Assembly: GCA_031418035.1 (NCBI GenBank)
Contig: JANOWU010000022.1
Span: forward strand, 1-23,344
DNA length: 23,344 nucleotides
DNA from: JANOYY01 sp031418035
GTDB lineage: Bacteria > Actinomycetota > Acidimicrobiia > Acidimicrobiales > JANYDT01
Direction of reading: 5' to 3'
The notes under the pieces were generated by a model that was not told the origin of the DNA, ran no database searches, and saw only the letters and a program-made list of their open reading frames with translations. Of this stretch, positions 13,786 through 19,969 are shown piece after piece (position 1 is the first letter of the stretch; the number at the start of each line of letters is the position of its first letter). The translations under genes were made by a program, and so were the position numbers.

Positions 13786-14367
13786 CCCGACCCACTGCCG
13801 GATCTCGTCAGCCAATTGCTCGAGAACGCCTATCGTCCCGGCGGGGAGCGGATCCGGAAACCGTTGCTCGGGATACGCGAGCGTTCCCCCCAGATGGACC
13901 GGCTGGACGCAAGGCATCTCGTGCTGTTCGAAAAACTTGATCATGTTGTCCGCGCATTGGCGCACACTCGGATCATCCGCGGGATCGGTGGCGCCGTTGA
14001 CAATGACCGCTCCGAGTTTTCCTTTGAGCTGTTGTCCGTCGCGCCACAGAGGATCCGATCTGACCAGCAAGACGACGCCCAGGGCCGGCGGCATTCCGAA
14101 ACAGGTGGGGGTAGCCATCACAATCACGTCCGACTCTTTCATGAGTGACAGAACACGATCGATCCCGTCGCCGTGGAATCCGAACGTTTCATAACACTGC
14201 TCGCACCCGAGACAGTCGATACGCTCATCGGCCAGACGCACCTGTGCCACGACCTTCACCCGCCGATCTCGCGCGACCGAGCGAAGAACCTCGCCGAGCA
14301 TCCGCCCTGAGTTACTGAACGCGCGTGGGCTGCAGTCGATTCCAATGATGGTCGTCGCTTTGTCCAT
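13717..14367 (-). CDS. NADPH-dependent FMN reductase / iron-sulfur flavoprotein
   Basis: This 216-residue protein has a flavodoxin-like fold and starts at ATG 14367. The first strand and phosphate loop read IIGIDCSPRAFSNSGRML. A cysteine cluster DCLGCEQCYE follows at about residue 50, like the compact C-x2-C site of iron-sulfur flavoproteins. Then come the FMN-binding loop ATPTCFGMPPALGVVLLVRS and the strand GKLGAVIVNGA. Such proteins reduce FMN or act in electron transfer. The last 23 or so residues (from GTGNTAASRR on) are encoded on the strand opposite the cyclase fragment and are unlike the family, so the native C-terminus was probably lost at a recombination joint near 13785. The protein may still fold, since the conserved core is complete. 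The longer in-frame extension to 14550 is not supported. Confidence 0.78.
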   Translation of the reverse strand: MDKATTIIGIDCSPRAFSNSGRMLGEVLRSVARDRRVKVVAQVRLADERIDCLGCEQCYETFGFHGDGIDRVLSLMKESDVIVMATPTCFGMPPALGVVLLVRSDPLWRDGQQLKGKLGAVIVNGATDPADDPSVRQCADNMIKFFEQHEMPCVQPVHLGGTLAYPEQRFPDPLPAGTIGVLEQLADEIRQWVGTGNTAASRRHPPPTDESSPRCQ

Positions 14368-14682
14368 GTGTGGATCCCTAGTAAGGCGTGACAGCTCGAT
14401 ACCGATGGCACCGGGCGAAGTTTTGAGTATGGAAGTCAGCGCAATCTTTTGGCCTGCCCGATATTTTGTACCAGTCGCAGGGAGAGAGTGTCGCAAGTTT
14501 GAGACCTCGATGGTCCAGCACCGATGCCTCGAACCCGCTTCGCCTCGCATGAGTTAGCGGCGGCACGGATGGTGTCGATGAGTCCGACCGATGTCCGTGA
14601 TCGTCTCGGGTGACCGGTTCCGTCTCCTGTCCGGTGCGCGTAGCGGGTTGGAGCGTCCTCAGACGTTGCGTCATGCCGTGCA
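14368..14682. other. No recognisable gene
   Basis: These 315 bases upstream of the flavoprotein gene hold no convincing coding frame. The minus-strand frames through it are extensions of the flavoprotein frame or Arg/Ser-rich shadows. A tRNA-like GGTTCGAGG element at 14530 on the minus strand has no matching stems. Confidence 0.45.
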
Positions 14683-15024
14683 GTGGTCCTGCGATCGGAG
14701 GTTCTTCGGGCACTCGCCGAGATCACTTCGGGCGGACTCCAGCAGTGGCAGCGGGACCACATGATTCGCTTCGGTATTCGCGTTGGCACTCGGCGACTCG
14801 AGTTTCTGGCGATGGACGTGCTCGCCGAGGCCTTTCGTCGCCAAGCCGTTCTCCTGGGTCAACTGCAGTACCTCCTCACTCGTGTTGGGCAAGATTCAGC
14901 GGCCGCCGACGTACTCCGGCAACTCCCAGACGCCCACCAATCAGCGCTCGTGGTCCTCGAAGACGCCACCCGGCAAGTCGAAGCCCATGCCTTCGGCCCT
15001 TCCGAGCGCCTACACGGTGCCTAG
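14683..15024 (+). CDS. Hypothetical helical protein
   Basis: This is a possible 113-residue protein from GTG 14683. I do not recognise the family. It is rich in Leu, Ala, Arg and Gln and should be largely helical (for example LRALAEITSGG, LEFLAMDVLAEAFRRQ). Third codon positions are strongly G/C, as in the real genes around it. Its TAG stop shares the bases CTAG with the stop of the convergent PIN-protein gene, a tight packing that supports both frames. No Shine-Dalgarno sequence precedes the GTG, so the start is uncertain, and a GTG or ATG further in cannot be excluded. It lies outside the decayed stretch to its left. Confidence 0.5.
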   Translation: MVLRSEVLRALAEITSGGLQQWQRDHMIRFGIRVGTRRLEFLAMDVLAEAFRRQAVLLGQLQYLLTRVGQDSAAADVLRQLPDAHQSALVVLEDATRQVEAHAFGPSERLHGA

Positions 15025-15452
15025 CGTTTGATGATCCGATATGCGACACGGTTAGCTTTTGCGGCGGTTCGAATTCCCACGCCGTCGTCGCCGACCCAAA
15101 CAGCAAGCGGACCTTGCTTGTATTCCGCAGCAGCGATTGCTTCAGCTCCCAACGACGAAACACGATGTGCGTGGGCGATTTCGGCCATCCGCATTGTCAA
15201 GAACTGCATCGGCACGATCTCGATCGACGACGTGACAGTCACGAGCTTTCGACCAAGCGCAAACCGTTGTTCGGGAGTCCACGAGCCAGTCAGTTGGCCA
15301 CCCCGAGCCGAGACGACGCTCTTACATAGCCGAAGTAGATACAAATTCGTCGTGCATGGATCATGCGTCGAGAGCAAACGCGTCAGCGCAGCACTCAGCT
15401 CATCGGCGAGTAGATCGCGAAGGAGATGATCGTCGAGTACGACCTTCTTCAC
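15021..15452 (-). CDS. PIN-like (VapC-type) toxin
   Basis: This 143-residue protein starts at GTG 15452. The opening KKVVLDDHLLRDLLADE places an Asp at residue 7 after a short strand. The C-terminal part EAIAAAEYKQGPLAVWVGDD followed by RTAAKANRVAYRII matches the PIN-domain end, where a helix, a strand with acidic residues and the closing strand bring the metal-binding acids together. PIN toxins are Mg2+-dependent RNases. The start overlaps the stop of an AbrB-like gene by four bases (GTGA), the usual antitoxin-then-toxin order of a type II module. The middle of the protein is divergent, so the PIN call rests on the two ends and the context. It is convergent with the hypothetical gene at 14683. 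Confidence 0.65.
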   Translation of the reverse strand: MKKVVLDDHLLRDLLADELSAALTRLLSTHDPCTTNLYLLRLCKSVVSARGGQLTGSWTPEQRFALGRKLVTVTSSIEIVPMQFLTMRMAEIAHAHRVSSLGAEAIAAAEYKQGPLAVWVGDDGVGIRTAAKANRVAYRIIKR

Positions 15453-15685
15453 GTCGTGGCGAGGTCAGGGTCATCTGACAACGACGCAACGTACGATGCA
15501 TGTGCCTCGCGCGGGAGGAGATCACTCAGCAATCGTTTGCCCTTTCCTTTCGGCACGGTCAGCACTCCAAAACCAAGATCGATGACGTCGACGGGACCCC
15601 CGTTGTCAAGGTGCCAACGGTGACGAACTGCCGCCGGAAGCGACACCTGACCCGAAGTCGATACCAGGTACTCCTGAACGGACAT
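15449..15685 (-). CDS. AbrB/MazE-type antitoxin
   Basis: This is a 78-residue protein from ATG 15685. An alternative in-frame TTG at 15724 would add 13 residues; I prefer the ATG because VQEYLVSTSGQVSLPAAVRH is a complete SpoVT/AbrB swapped-hairpin opening. The segment VDVIDLGFGVLTVPKG completes the DNA-binding fold. The C-terminal tail LLSDLLPREAHASYVASLSD would wrap the toxin. As in other AbrB-VapC pairs it should neutralise the downstream PIN protein and repress its own promoter, but no clear operator was picked out. The toxin gene overlaps it by four bases. Confidence 0.75.
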   Translation of the reverse strand: MSVQEYLVSTSGQVSLPAAVRHRWHLDNGGPVDVIDLGFGVLTVPKGKGKRLLSDLLPREAHASYVASLSDDPDLATT

Positions 15686-15802
15686 GTCGACGAGTGTACT
15701 TGGTAACCGGTGCTTCGTCACCAAACGTCACATGTTCCACGTCATGACTCAGGGGCCTTCGCCCGTCTGACGACGCGCCGTCGATTCGAAAGGACGCAGA
15801 GG

Positions 15803-16234
15803 TCAGCTTCTTTGCTTCGCAAGGACTTGGCCTGTCGCCTCGATGCACACAACACCGCTAACCCGACTGCTGACAGTGCCGGTCCACTCGATGAACTCGC
15901 CGCCCGATCGGTGGGGTGCGACCGCACTCACTGACCAGACAAGATCATGCAACACGTTGGGGTGGAACGGTGCGGAATATCGGACCGTGAATGCCGTGCC
16001 CAGTACGTCGAAGCCGAGGTCCGTGCAATGGCTCGGCAGCATGCACGCGTGAATGCCGCTGACGTGCGGCCCGCAAGCGATAAGTCCGCCAAAGCGCGAC
16101 GCAGCCGCTGCGATTGGATCGTTGTGAATCGGGTTTCGGTCATTGAGGAATCTGGCGCCGTTGATGATCTCGTCCTCCGTCAAGGTCAGTGTGTCAACGA
16201 TTCGGTATCCAAGTTCGAGTGGTCCAAGGCTCAC
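15803..16234 (-). CDS. MaoC-like hydratase (hot-dog fold)
   Basis: This is a 143-residue single hot-dog domain starting at GTG 16234. The hydratase motif is clear: NDRNPIHNDPIAAAASRFGG followed by LIACG, containing the catalytic Asp and His of (R)-specific enoyl-CoA hydratases. The rest, including TAFTVRYSAPFHPNVLHDLV, follows MaoC-like dehydratases. It probably hydrates or binds acyl-CoA or a related thioester. No fatty-acid gene adjoins it. Length is normal for a single-domain member. It lies upstream of and in the same direction as the AbrB-PIN pair, with no sign of co-regulation. Confidence 0.85.
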   Translation of the reverse strand: MSLGPLELGYRIVDTLTLTEDEIINGARFLNDRNPIHNDPIAAAASRFGGLIACGPHVSGIHACMLPSHCTDLGFDVLGTAFTVRYSAPFHPNVLHDLVWSVSAVAPHRSGGEFIEWTGTVSSRVSGVVCIEATGQVLAKQRS

Positions 16235-16264
16235 TGTCTTTCGACTGCGCGGCGAGACGAAGCG

Positions 16265-16480
16265 TTACGAAGTTGGCGACCGCCCTGCCCCAGCGTGCCG
16301 ACCCGAGGTTCGTCTACATCGGCACATCGTGACCGCGGCCGGGCGGCCGCCGAACTCGGCGTAGAACGCCACGGCGTGGTCGTCGTCGTTGTCGGCCGGC
16401 ACGAAGACGACGTCGAACGCCTCGTGCATCATGTGGAACGCGTCGCGTGCGGGGTCGATCTGGTTGGTGAGTGTTACCAT
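16265..16480 (-). CDS. Small hypothetical protein downstream of TrmO-like gene
   Basis: This is a possible 71-residue protein from ATG 16480, six bases after the TAG of the TrmO-like gene, so it could be the second gene of that operon. The first 50 residues look protein-like, with an acidic stretch VVFVPADNDDDHAVAFY. The last 20 are Arg/Ser/Gly-rich and may be out-of-frame tail, which would make this a truncated gene. I do not recognise a family. Confidence 0.4.
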   Translation of the reverse strand: MVTLTNQIDPARDAFHMMHEAFDVVFVPADNDDDHAVAFYAEFGGRPAAVTMCRCRRTSGRHAGAGRSPTS

Positions 16481-16486
16481 CCGGCG

Positions 16487-16840
16487 CTACTCGTGGGTCG
16501 GTTTCGTCTTGTCCGACACGGGGTGCCAGTAGTCGCGCATCAGCTCACGCGACCAGCGCGGTTGGCGGACCGGCGTCCGTGGAGCGAACTCGACCATGTA
16601 CGGCTTCAGGTCGTGAACGGGCGTGCCGTCGATCGCGTCGAGGCCCCGGACTGTGACGGTCCGACCATCGACGGCGACGATCTCGCACGTGGTGACGCCG
16701 ATCCGATTCGGCCGACCCTTGGCCCGCTGGGCGAAGATCCCGACCTCTGGCCAGTCAGGGTTGCCGCGCGGGTGGCGCGCCCCGACGGTGCCGATCGGGA
16801 CCAGCGCGAACGCCTCGGCTGCTGTCGGTTGCTCGATCAT
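16487..16840 (-). CDS. TrmO/TsaA-like tRNA methyltransferase, internally deleted
   Basis: This 117-residue protein of the TrmO (TsaA, UPF0066) family normally adds the N6-methyl group of m6t6A37 in tRNA. The end is well conserved: GNPDWPEVGIFAQRAKGRPN (the RPN motif of the active site), RGLDAIDGTPVHDLKPYM and PRWSRELMRDYW. The beginning, FALVPIGTV, is also right. Between them the roughly 50-65 residues that normally hold the first half of the beta-barrel are absent, and IGTV runs straight into GARHPRGNP. The reading frame is intact across the joint. Either this is a natural short variant or an in-frame deletion has removed half of the S-adenosylmethionine-binding barrel, in which case methylation is unlikely. 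The ATG at 16840 is the only good start. Confidence 0.7.
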   Translation of the reverse strand: MIEQPTAAEAFALVPIGTVGARHPRGNPDWPEVGIFAQRAKGRPNRIGVTTCEIVAVDGRTVTVRGLDAIDGTPVHDLKPYMVEFAPRTPVRQPRWSRELMRDYWHPVSDKTKPTHE

Positions 16841-16970
16841 CGTCGGAGAATCATCAGCAGCGGTGGTCTTGCATCGTGCTCTTCATGGACGTCAGGTTAG
16901 TTTTGTGGGCTTGAGCCCCGTCCTCGTCGGGTGAGGCGAGCTCGACCGAGCCAGTGCCCTGATCGCCGGT

Positions 16971-17095
16971 TCAACGACAGTAAAAGGCGACAGCGAGAGC
17001 TTCGCAGATTTCGGCGATACGGGCACTGCTCAACCTTGCGATCCGATCGCTAAGCACACCTACGGAAATCCCCACGTCGACGGTTGTACTCACTC
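16971..17095 (-). pseudogene. Possible MazF-type toxin C-terminal remnant
   Basis: The minus-strand frame ending at 16971 closes with ISVGVLSDRIARLSSARIAE and then ICEALAVAF. This resembles the last helix of MazF/PemK RNase toxins, where a strand leads to RIGRLS followed by an amphipathic helix. No SH3-barrel part is found upstream; the frame there is antisense to the DUF3052 gene. With so short a match this is a tentative remnant only. Confidence 0.3.
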
Positions 17096-17143
17096 TCGAT
17101 CTACTCGAGCCATGACTTGCCATCGCTCCCCCGTTCGACGTGG

Positions 17144-17560
17144 CTACGGGACCTGCAAGTGACCATAGCTGTTGTGGTATTCCTTTCCGTGCTTCGGGTG
17201 GGTCAGCTTGATCGCCGACCATGTTGCATCCACGCTTATGGTGGTGCTCTCGACAAGCCCATGACGGTACGCACACTCGATCACGCGCTGAAGCGTGAGG
17301 TGGCCGTCGTGGCGGCCGCCCTTCGGCCATGAAACCCACAACACTCCCGTCGGTCTCAGATGGCGACGCAGCCGGGGGAGTTCTTCGTCGAGGACACGGG
17401 TCGAGGTGCCGAAGAGGTGCAGGTAGTCAAAACGTCCACGGAGTGTTTCGTGGACGTCGAGATCGCGATGGCCCATGTCATCGAGGCGCTCTGTTGGAGC
17501 GCCGCGAATGCATGTCCGCGCTCCCTTCTGTACCCGCATCTTGTCCGCTGGGGTGCGCAT
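17144..17560 (-). CDS. DUF3052 protein
   Basis: This is a 138-residue protein from ATG 17560, beginning four bases after the VOC gene stop. The N-terminal part PADKMRVQKGARTCIRGAP followed by GRFDYLHLF and LPRLRRHLRPTGVLWVSWPK is the Rossmann-like pattern of DUF3052, and ISVDATWSAIKL is its usual end. Family members are of unknown function; their fold resembles that of methyltransferases without the catalytic parts. The N-terminus is about ten residues shorter than usual. The C-terminal HPKHGKEYHNSYGHLQVP is an extension. It is likely co-transcribed with the VOC gene. Confidence 0.75.
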   Translation of the reverse strand: MRTPADKMRVQKGARTCIRGAPTERLDDMGHRDLDVHETLRGRFDYLHLFGTSTRVLDEELPRLRRHLRPTGVLWVSWPKGGRHDGHLTLQRVIECAYRHGLVESTTISVDATWSAIKLTHPKHGKEYHNSYGHLQVP

Positions 17561-17564
17561 CGAG

Positions 17565-17936
17565 TTACTCTGCGGCGTTCAAGCCGATGCGGTTGCCCTC
17601 ACTGTCTTCGATGTAGGCAAAGTGGCCACGCTCGCCTCCGATCGCTGTCTTGCCCACCAAAATTCGTCCACCTGCGGTCTCGACCCGTGAAAGCCACTCG
17701 TCGAGTGTCGGGTTGGCTTCGAAGTACACCCGCGAGCCCTCGTGGGACGGCCGGTCCTCCGGCGCTGAAAAGAGGCACCCTGCCGAGCCGCCCGCGTCGT
17801 CGGCGGCGAACAGGGCAGTCTCTTTGTCCGAGCCGACCGGGAGCCGGGTGAGCGATTGCCCTGTCAGCTTTTCATAGAAGGTGATTGCTCGGTCCATGTC
17901 GAGAACCGGAATATCAAACCAGACGACCTTGGCCAT
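17565..17936 (-). CDS. VOC-family (glyoxalase/bleomycin resistance-like) protein
   Basis: This 123-residue protein has the two beta-alpha-beta-beta-beta units of the vicinal oxygen chelate fold. It begins AKVVWFDIPVLDMDRAITFY and ends GERGHFAYIEDSEGNRIGLN, a typical closing motif with Glu and Asn near the metal site. A first-strand His ligand is not evident (Asp is at that place), so metal binding may differ from glyoxalase I. Its role may be antibiotic binding or an unspecified enzyme. AGGAGG lies six bases before the ATG, one of the strongest ribosome sites in the window. The DUF3052 gene follows after four bases. Confidence 0.88.
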   Translation of the reverse strand: MAKVVWFDIPVLDMDRAITFYEKLTGQSLTRLPVGSDKETALFAADDAGGSAGCLFSAPEDRPSHEGSRVYFEANPTLDEWLSRVETAGGRILVGKTAIGGERGHFAYIEDSEGNRIGLNAAE

Positions 17937-17997
17937 GTGAGCCTCCTATCGAAATTCGTCCACACGCATGTGCCGTCAAGGAAAGCTACCCAATGAA

Positions 17998-18045
17998 AGG
18001 CGTTTCAAACACGCCTCGTTTGAGGACGAAGAAAACGCAAACGCC
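17998..18045. other. Overlapping inverted repeats
   Basis: Three pairings share bases: AGGCGT (17998-18003) with ACGCCT (18011-18016), TCAAAC (18005-18010) with GTTTGA (18018-18023), and GGCGTTT (17999-18005) with AAACGCC (18039-18045). The structures exclude each other. They lie just upstream of the TetR remnant and could be old operator DNA or an RNA switch; no function is shown. Confidence 0.45.
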
Positions 18046-18047
18046 GG

Positions 18048-18348
18048 ATGGACGTAGTGCTGGAGGCGTCGGGGAGCAGTGCGATCCTCGATGCCGCCGA
18101 CGACGCCTTCACCCGCTGGCAACGCGCCATCCGGGAAGGATTCGAGGAGACCGATGACGAGCGGAAGGGAAACGAAACCGGACGCCTCAGCGATCGCCGC
18201 ACTCGTCGTCGCATCGCTCGAAGGTGCGCTCATCATGAGTCGGGCCGCCAAGTCGAGCCTGCCGGTGCGCCGTGTGGGCGAGGCGCTCACCGCCCTGCTC
18301 GATGCCAGACCGATTCCCACGGGTCGCGGGGTCGCTAAGGCGGGTTGA
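18048..18348 (+). pseudogene. TetR (LmrA/YxaF-type) regulator C-terminal remnant
   Basis: Two frames together give the ligand domain end of a TetR regulator. In the frame of 18048, AADDAFTRWQRAIREGFEE matches the conserved F-x2-W segment. In the frame of 18079, DASAIAALVVASLEGALIM followed by SRAAKS and VRRVGEALTALLDA matches the final helices of LmrA/YxaF-type proteins. The frame changes somewhere in 18140-18185. The N-terminal helix-turn-helix is missing altogether. The stop at 18348 overlaps the end of the convergent membrane-protein gene by 14 bases. It cannot act as a repressor. Its former operator may be the palindrome cluster just upstream. Confidence 0.6.
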
Positions 18349-18793
18349 TGGCGATCGTTGCGAGCACGAACGCAATGACACAAATCGCAGTTCGGCAGTG
18401 GTGGACGCGGTGCCATCGACGCAGTTCCAGTTGGAGTTCGGCCTGGTCGTCTTTCACCGCAGTCGCGGGCAAGCGTGCGTTCGCGGCCTTGAAGTAGGCA
18501 CCGTAGAACAACAGCAAGGACAAGGCCGCGACCCCGGCACCGAGCGACGGCCAAAGCCCGCCCCCGTCATCGGCCCAGGCATGGACGACGCCGCTCGCCA
18601 CAGTAAGGGTCACAGCTATTACAGTCAGCGGTGCGAAGAATTTGTAGAGCCGCGGTGCGAAGTCGTGATGCATGCGAGCGAACTCCGATGCGTCGAGGCT
18701 TCGCCAGTACGGCACCAGCACCGCCCCCTCAGTGAGCAGAGCTCCAGACAGGGTACCGAGCAGGACCACAGAGGCGATCTCGAGCATGGTCAT
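18335..18793 (-). CDS. Four-helix membrane protein, DUF1772-like
   Basis: This is a 152-residue protein from ATG 18793, chosen because GGAAGG lies about ten bases upstream and longer frames would run through the divergent promoter. Four hydrophobic helices are evident: about 4-24, 46-66, 75-95 and 132-150. A motif RRWHRVHHCRT before the last helix and a first helix with GTLSGALLTEGAVLVPYW resemble DUF1772/anthrone-oxygenase-like membrane proteins. No reaction can be assigned. The gene is divergent from a MarR regulator across an AT-rich palindrome, so MarR probably represses it. Confidence 0.7.
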   Translation of the reverse strand: MTMLEIASVVLLGTLSGALLTEGAVLVPYWRSLDASEFARMHHDFAPRLYKFFAPLTVIAVTLTVASGVVHAWADDGGGLWPSLGAGVAALSLLLFYGAYFKAANARLPATAVKDDQAELQLELRRWHRVHHCRTAICVIAFVLATIAINPP

Positions 18794-18811
18794 CACAAAT
18801 ACACCTTCCAA

Positions 18812-18851
18812 TATAGTTCGATGTCTAACTATACACTGTTTGACTATAGTT
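18812..18851. promoter_or_regulatory. MarR-type operator region with three TATAGTT half-sites
   Basis: TATAGTT (18812-18818) and AACTATA (18827-18833) form a perfect inverted repeat with an 8-nt spacer, and a third TATAGTT lies at 18845-18851. The last one doubles as a -10 (TATAGT) six bases before the MarR ATG. The palindrome also overlaps the likely minus-strand promoter. Its position between MarR and the DUF1772-like gene supports MarR binding. Confidence 0.6.
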
Positions 18852-18856
18852 TGGCA

Positions 18857-19357
18857 ATGGCCGACAACACTGCAGATCCCATCAATGACCTCGCCCGTAG
18901 CTGGCAAGAAGCGCGACCGGACCTCGACTTCGCACCGATGGTGTTGTTCGCACGCCTGAACCGTTTCGTCCTCAAGTCGCTGAAATCACTCGAAGCAGCG
19001 CAAGCAAAGCACGGACTGTCGCTCGCCGAGTTCGACGTGCTCGCCGCACTGCGCCGTCACGGAGAGCCATTCATGATGCGGCCGTCCGAACTCGCCGACG
19101 CGCTTCTGCTCACCCGAGCGGGCATGACGGCCCGGATCGACGGACTCGTGAACCGAAGTCTCGTGGAACGACGTCGCGACACCACTGATCGACGGTCCGA
19201 ACCGGTTGCCCTGACCAAACGTGGCCGCCAGCTGATCGATCAGGCCATCGTCACGCACCTTCAAGCCGAAGAAGCCCTCTTCGCCGCGCTCAGCACATCA
19301 CAAAGGGAAACGCTGGGCTCAACACTTCGCCGCCTCACCCGCCAGAGCATCCCGTGA
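18857..19357 (+). CDS. MarR-family regulator
   Basis: This is a 166-residue winged-helix protein from ATG 18857; the much longer upstream frame is non-coding. The MarR core is clear: LSLAEFDVLAALRRHGEPFM, then RPSELADALLLTRAGMTARI as the recognition helices, the wing VERRRDTTDRRSEPVALTKR, and a C-terminal dimerisation helix ending with LGSTLRRLTRQ. MarR proteins repress nearby genes until a phenolic or other ligand binds. The start is six bases from a -10-like TATAGT, so the message may be leaderless and the protein may repress itself. The divergent DUF1772-like gene is the obvious target. Confidence 0.9.
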   Translation: MADNTADPINDLARSWQEARPDLDFAPMVLFARLNRFVLKSLKSLEAAQAKHGLSLAEFDVLAALRRHGEPFMMRPSELADALLLTRAGMTARIDGLVNRSLVERRRDTTDRRSEPVALTKRGRQLIDQAIVTHLQAEEALFAALSTSQRETLGSTLRRLTRQSIP

Positions 19358-19376
19358 CTCGGTGGCTTCGTGTGGC

Positions 19377-19868
19377 CTAGTCCTCGATGACGTCGAGACC
19401 TTGTTCGCGCAGACGATTGAGGTGGTCGATCATCGTTTGGAGGACTTCGGGGGGATGTCCGTCCCATTGCACTTCGTCAACGACGCGCAGCGGGTGGCGA
19501 GTGCGGTACGAGCGGGTGACGTTGCCGGGGTACCTCTTGTTGGTGACGTTGGGGTCGTCTTCGAATGGGCCGGTTGGTTCGACGACGTACACACGGCCGC
19601 GCTCTTCGCAGCCCGTGAAGGCGACGGCGAGTTCGGCGGCCCAGAGAGCGGGTTCCAGGAGCGCAGCGAAGTAGACGTTGTTCGCGACGCGACCTTCGTG
19701 GTAGTTCGACGGATGACCGGGGACGATATGGCCGCCAATCGCGAATGGGATCGGTGTGCCGTGGAAATAGGGGCCTGCACCGTGGTCACACGTTTCATAC
19801 GTCACGGGGATGTACTCGGTGTTCGCGGACTCAGCGATCGATTCGGCGATCGACTTCGTTGATAGCAC
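19377..19868 (-). CDS. arr: Rifampin ADP-ribosyltransferase (Arr)
   Basis: This 163-residue protein of the Arr family inactivates rifamycins by transferring ADP-ribose from NAD+ to the C23 hydroxyl. Characteristic motifs are visible: GPYFHGT (His36), PGHPSNYHEGRVANNVYFAA (Tyr66), RVYVVEPTGPFEDDPNVTNK (Asp104 or Asp105) and PGNVTRSYRTRHPLRVVDEV. These hold the His, Tyr and Asp residues expected in the active site. The start is uncertain. GTG at 19868 lies inside a GGGAGGTG run that cannot serve as its own ribosome site, and a GTG at codon 22 (19805) begins nearer the family start VTYETCD. The extra N-terminus carries an imperfect 12-nt tandem repeat (SIAE twice). It is divergent from a LysE-type exporter. 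Activity against rifampin is expected but not shown. Confidence 0.88.
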   Translation of the reverse strand: MLSTKSIAESIAESANTEYIPVTYETCDHGAGPYFHGTPIPFAIGGHIVPGHPSNYHEGRVANNVYFAALLEPALWAAELAVAFTGCEERGRVYVVEPTGPFEDDPNVTNKRYPGNVTRSYRTRHPLRVVDEVQWDGHPPEVLQTMIDHLNRLREQGLDVIED

Positions 19869-19969
19869 CTCCCGATCATACGTGTACGAAGCTTGGAGCT
19901 GCCCGAGAGTTCAAGGGGTTCCCGAAAACTACGCGTGGTGCGGCGAGGCGACCGGATAGCGTCGACCAC

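Noticed and set aside
15060..15085. tRNA T-loop-like GGTTCGAATTCCC
   Set aside because: It lies inside the toxin gene and no acceptor, D or anticodon stems fit around it.
18272..18856. Long N-terminal extension of the MarR gene
   Set aside because: It is antisense to the four-helix membrane protein and unlike any MarR protein.
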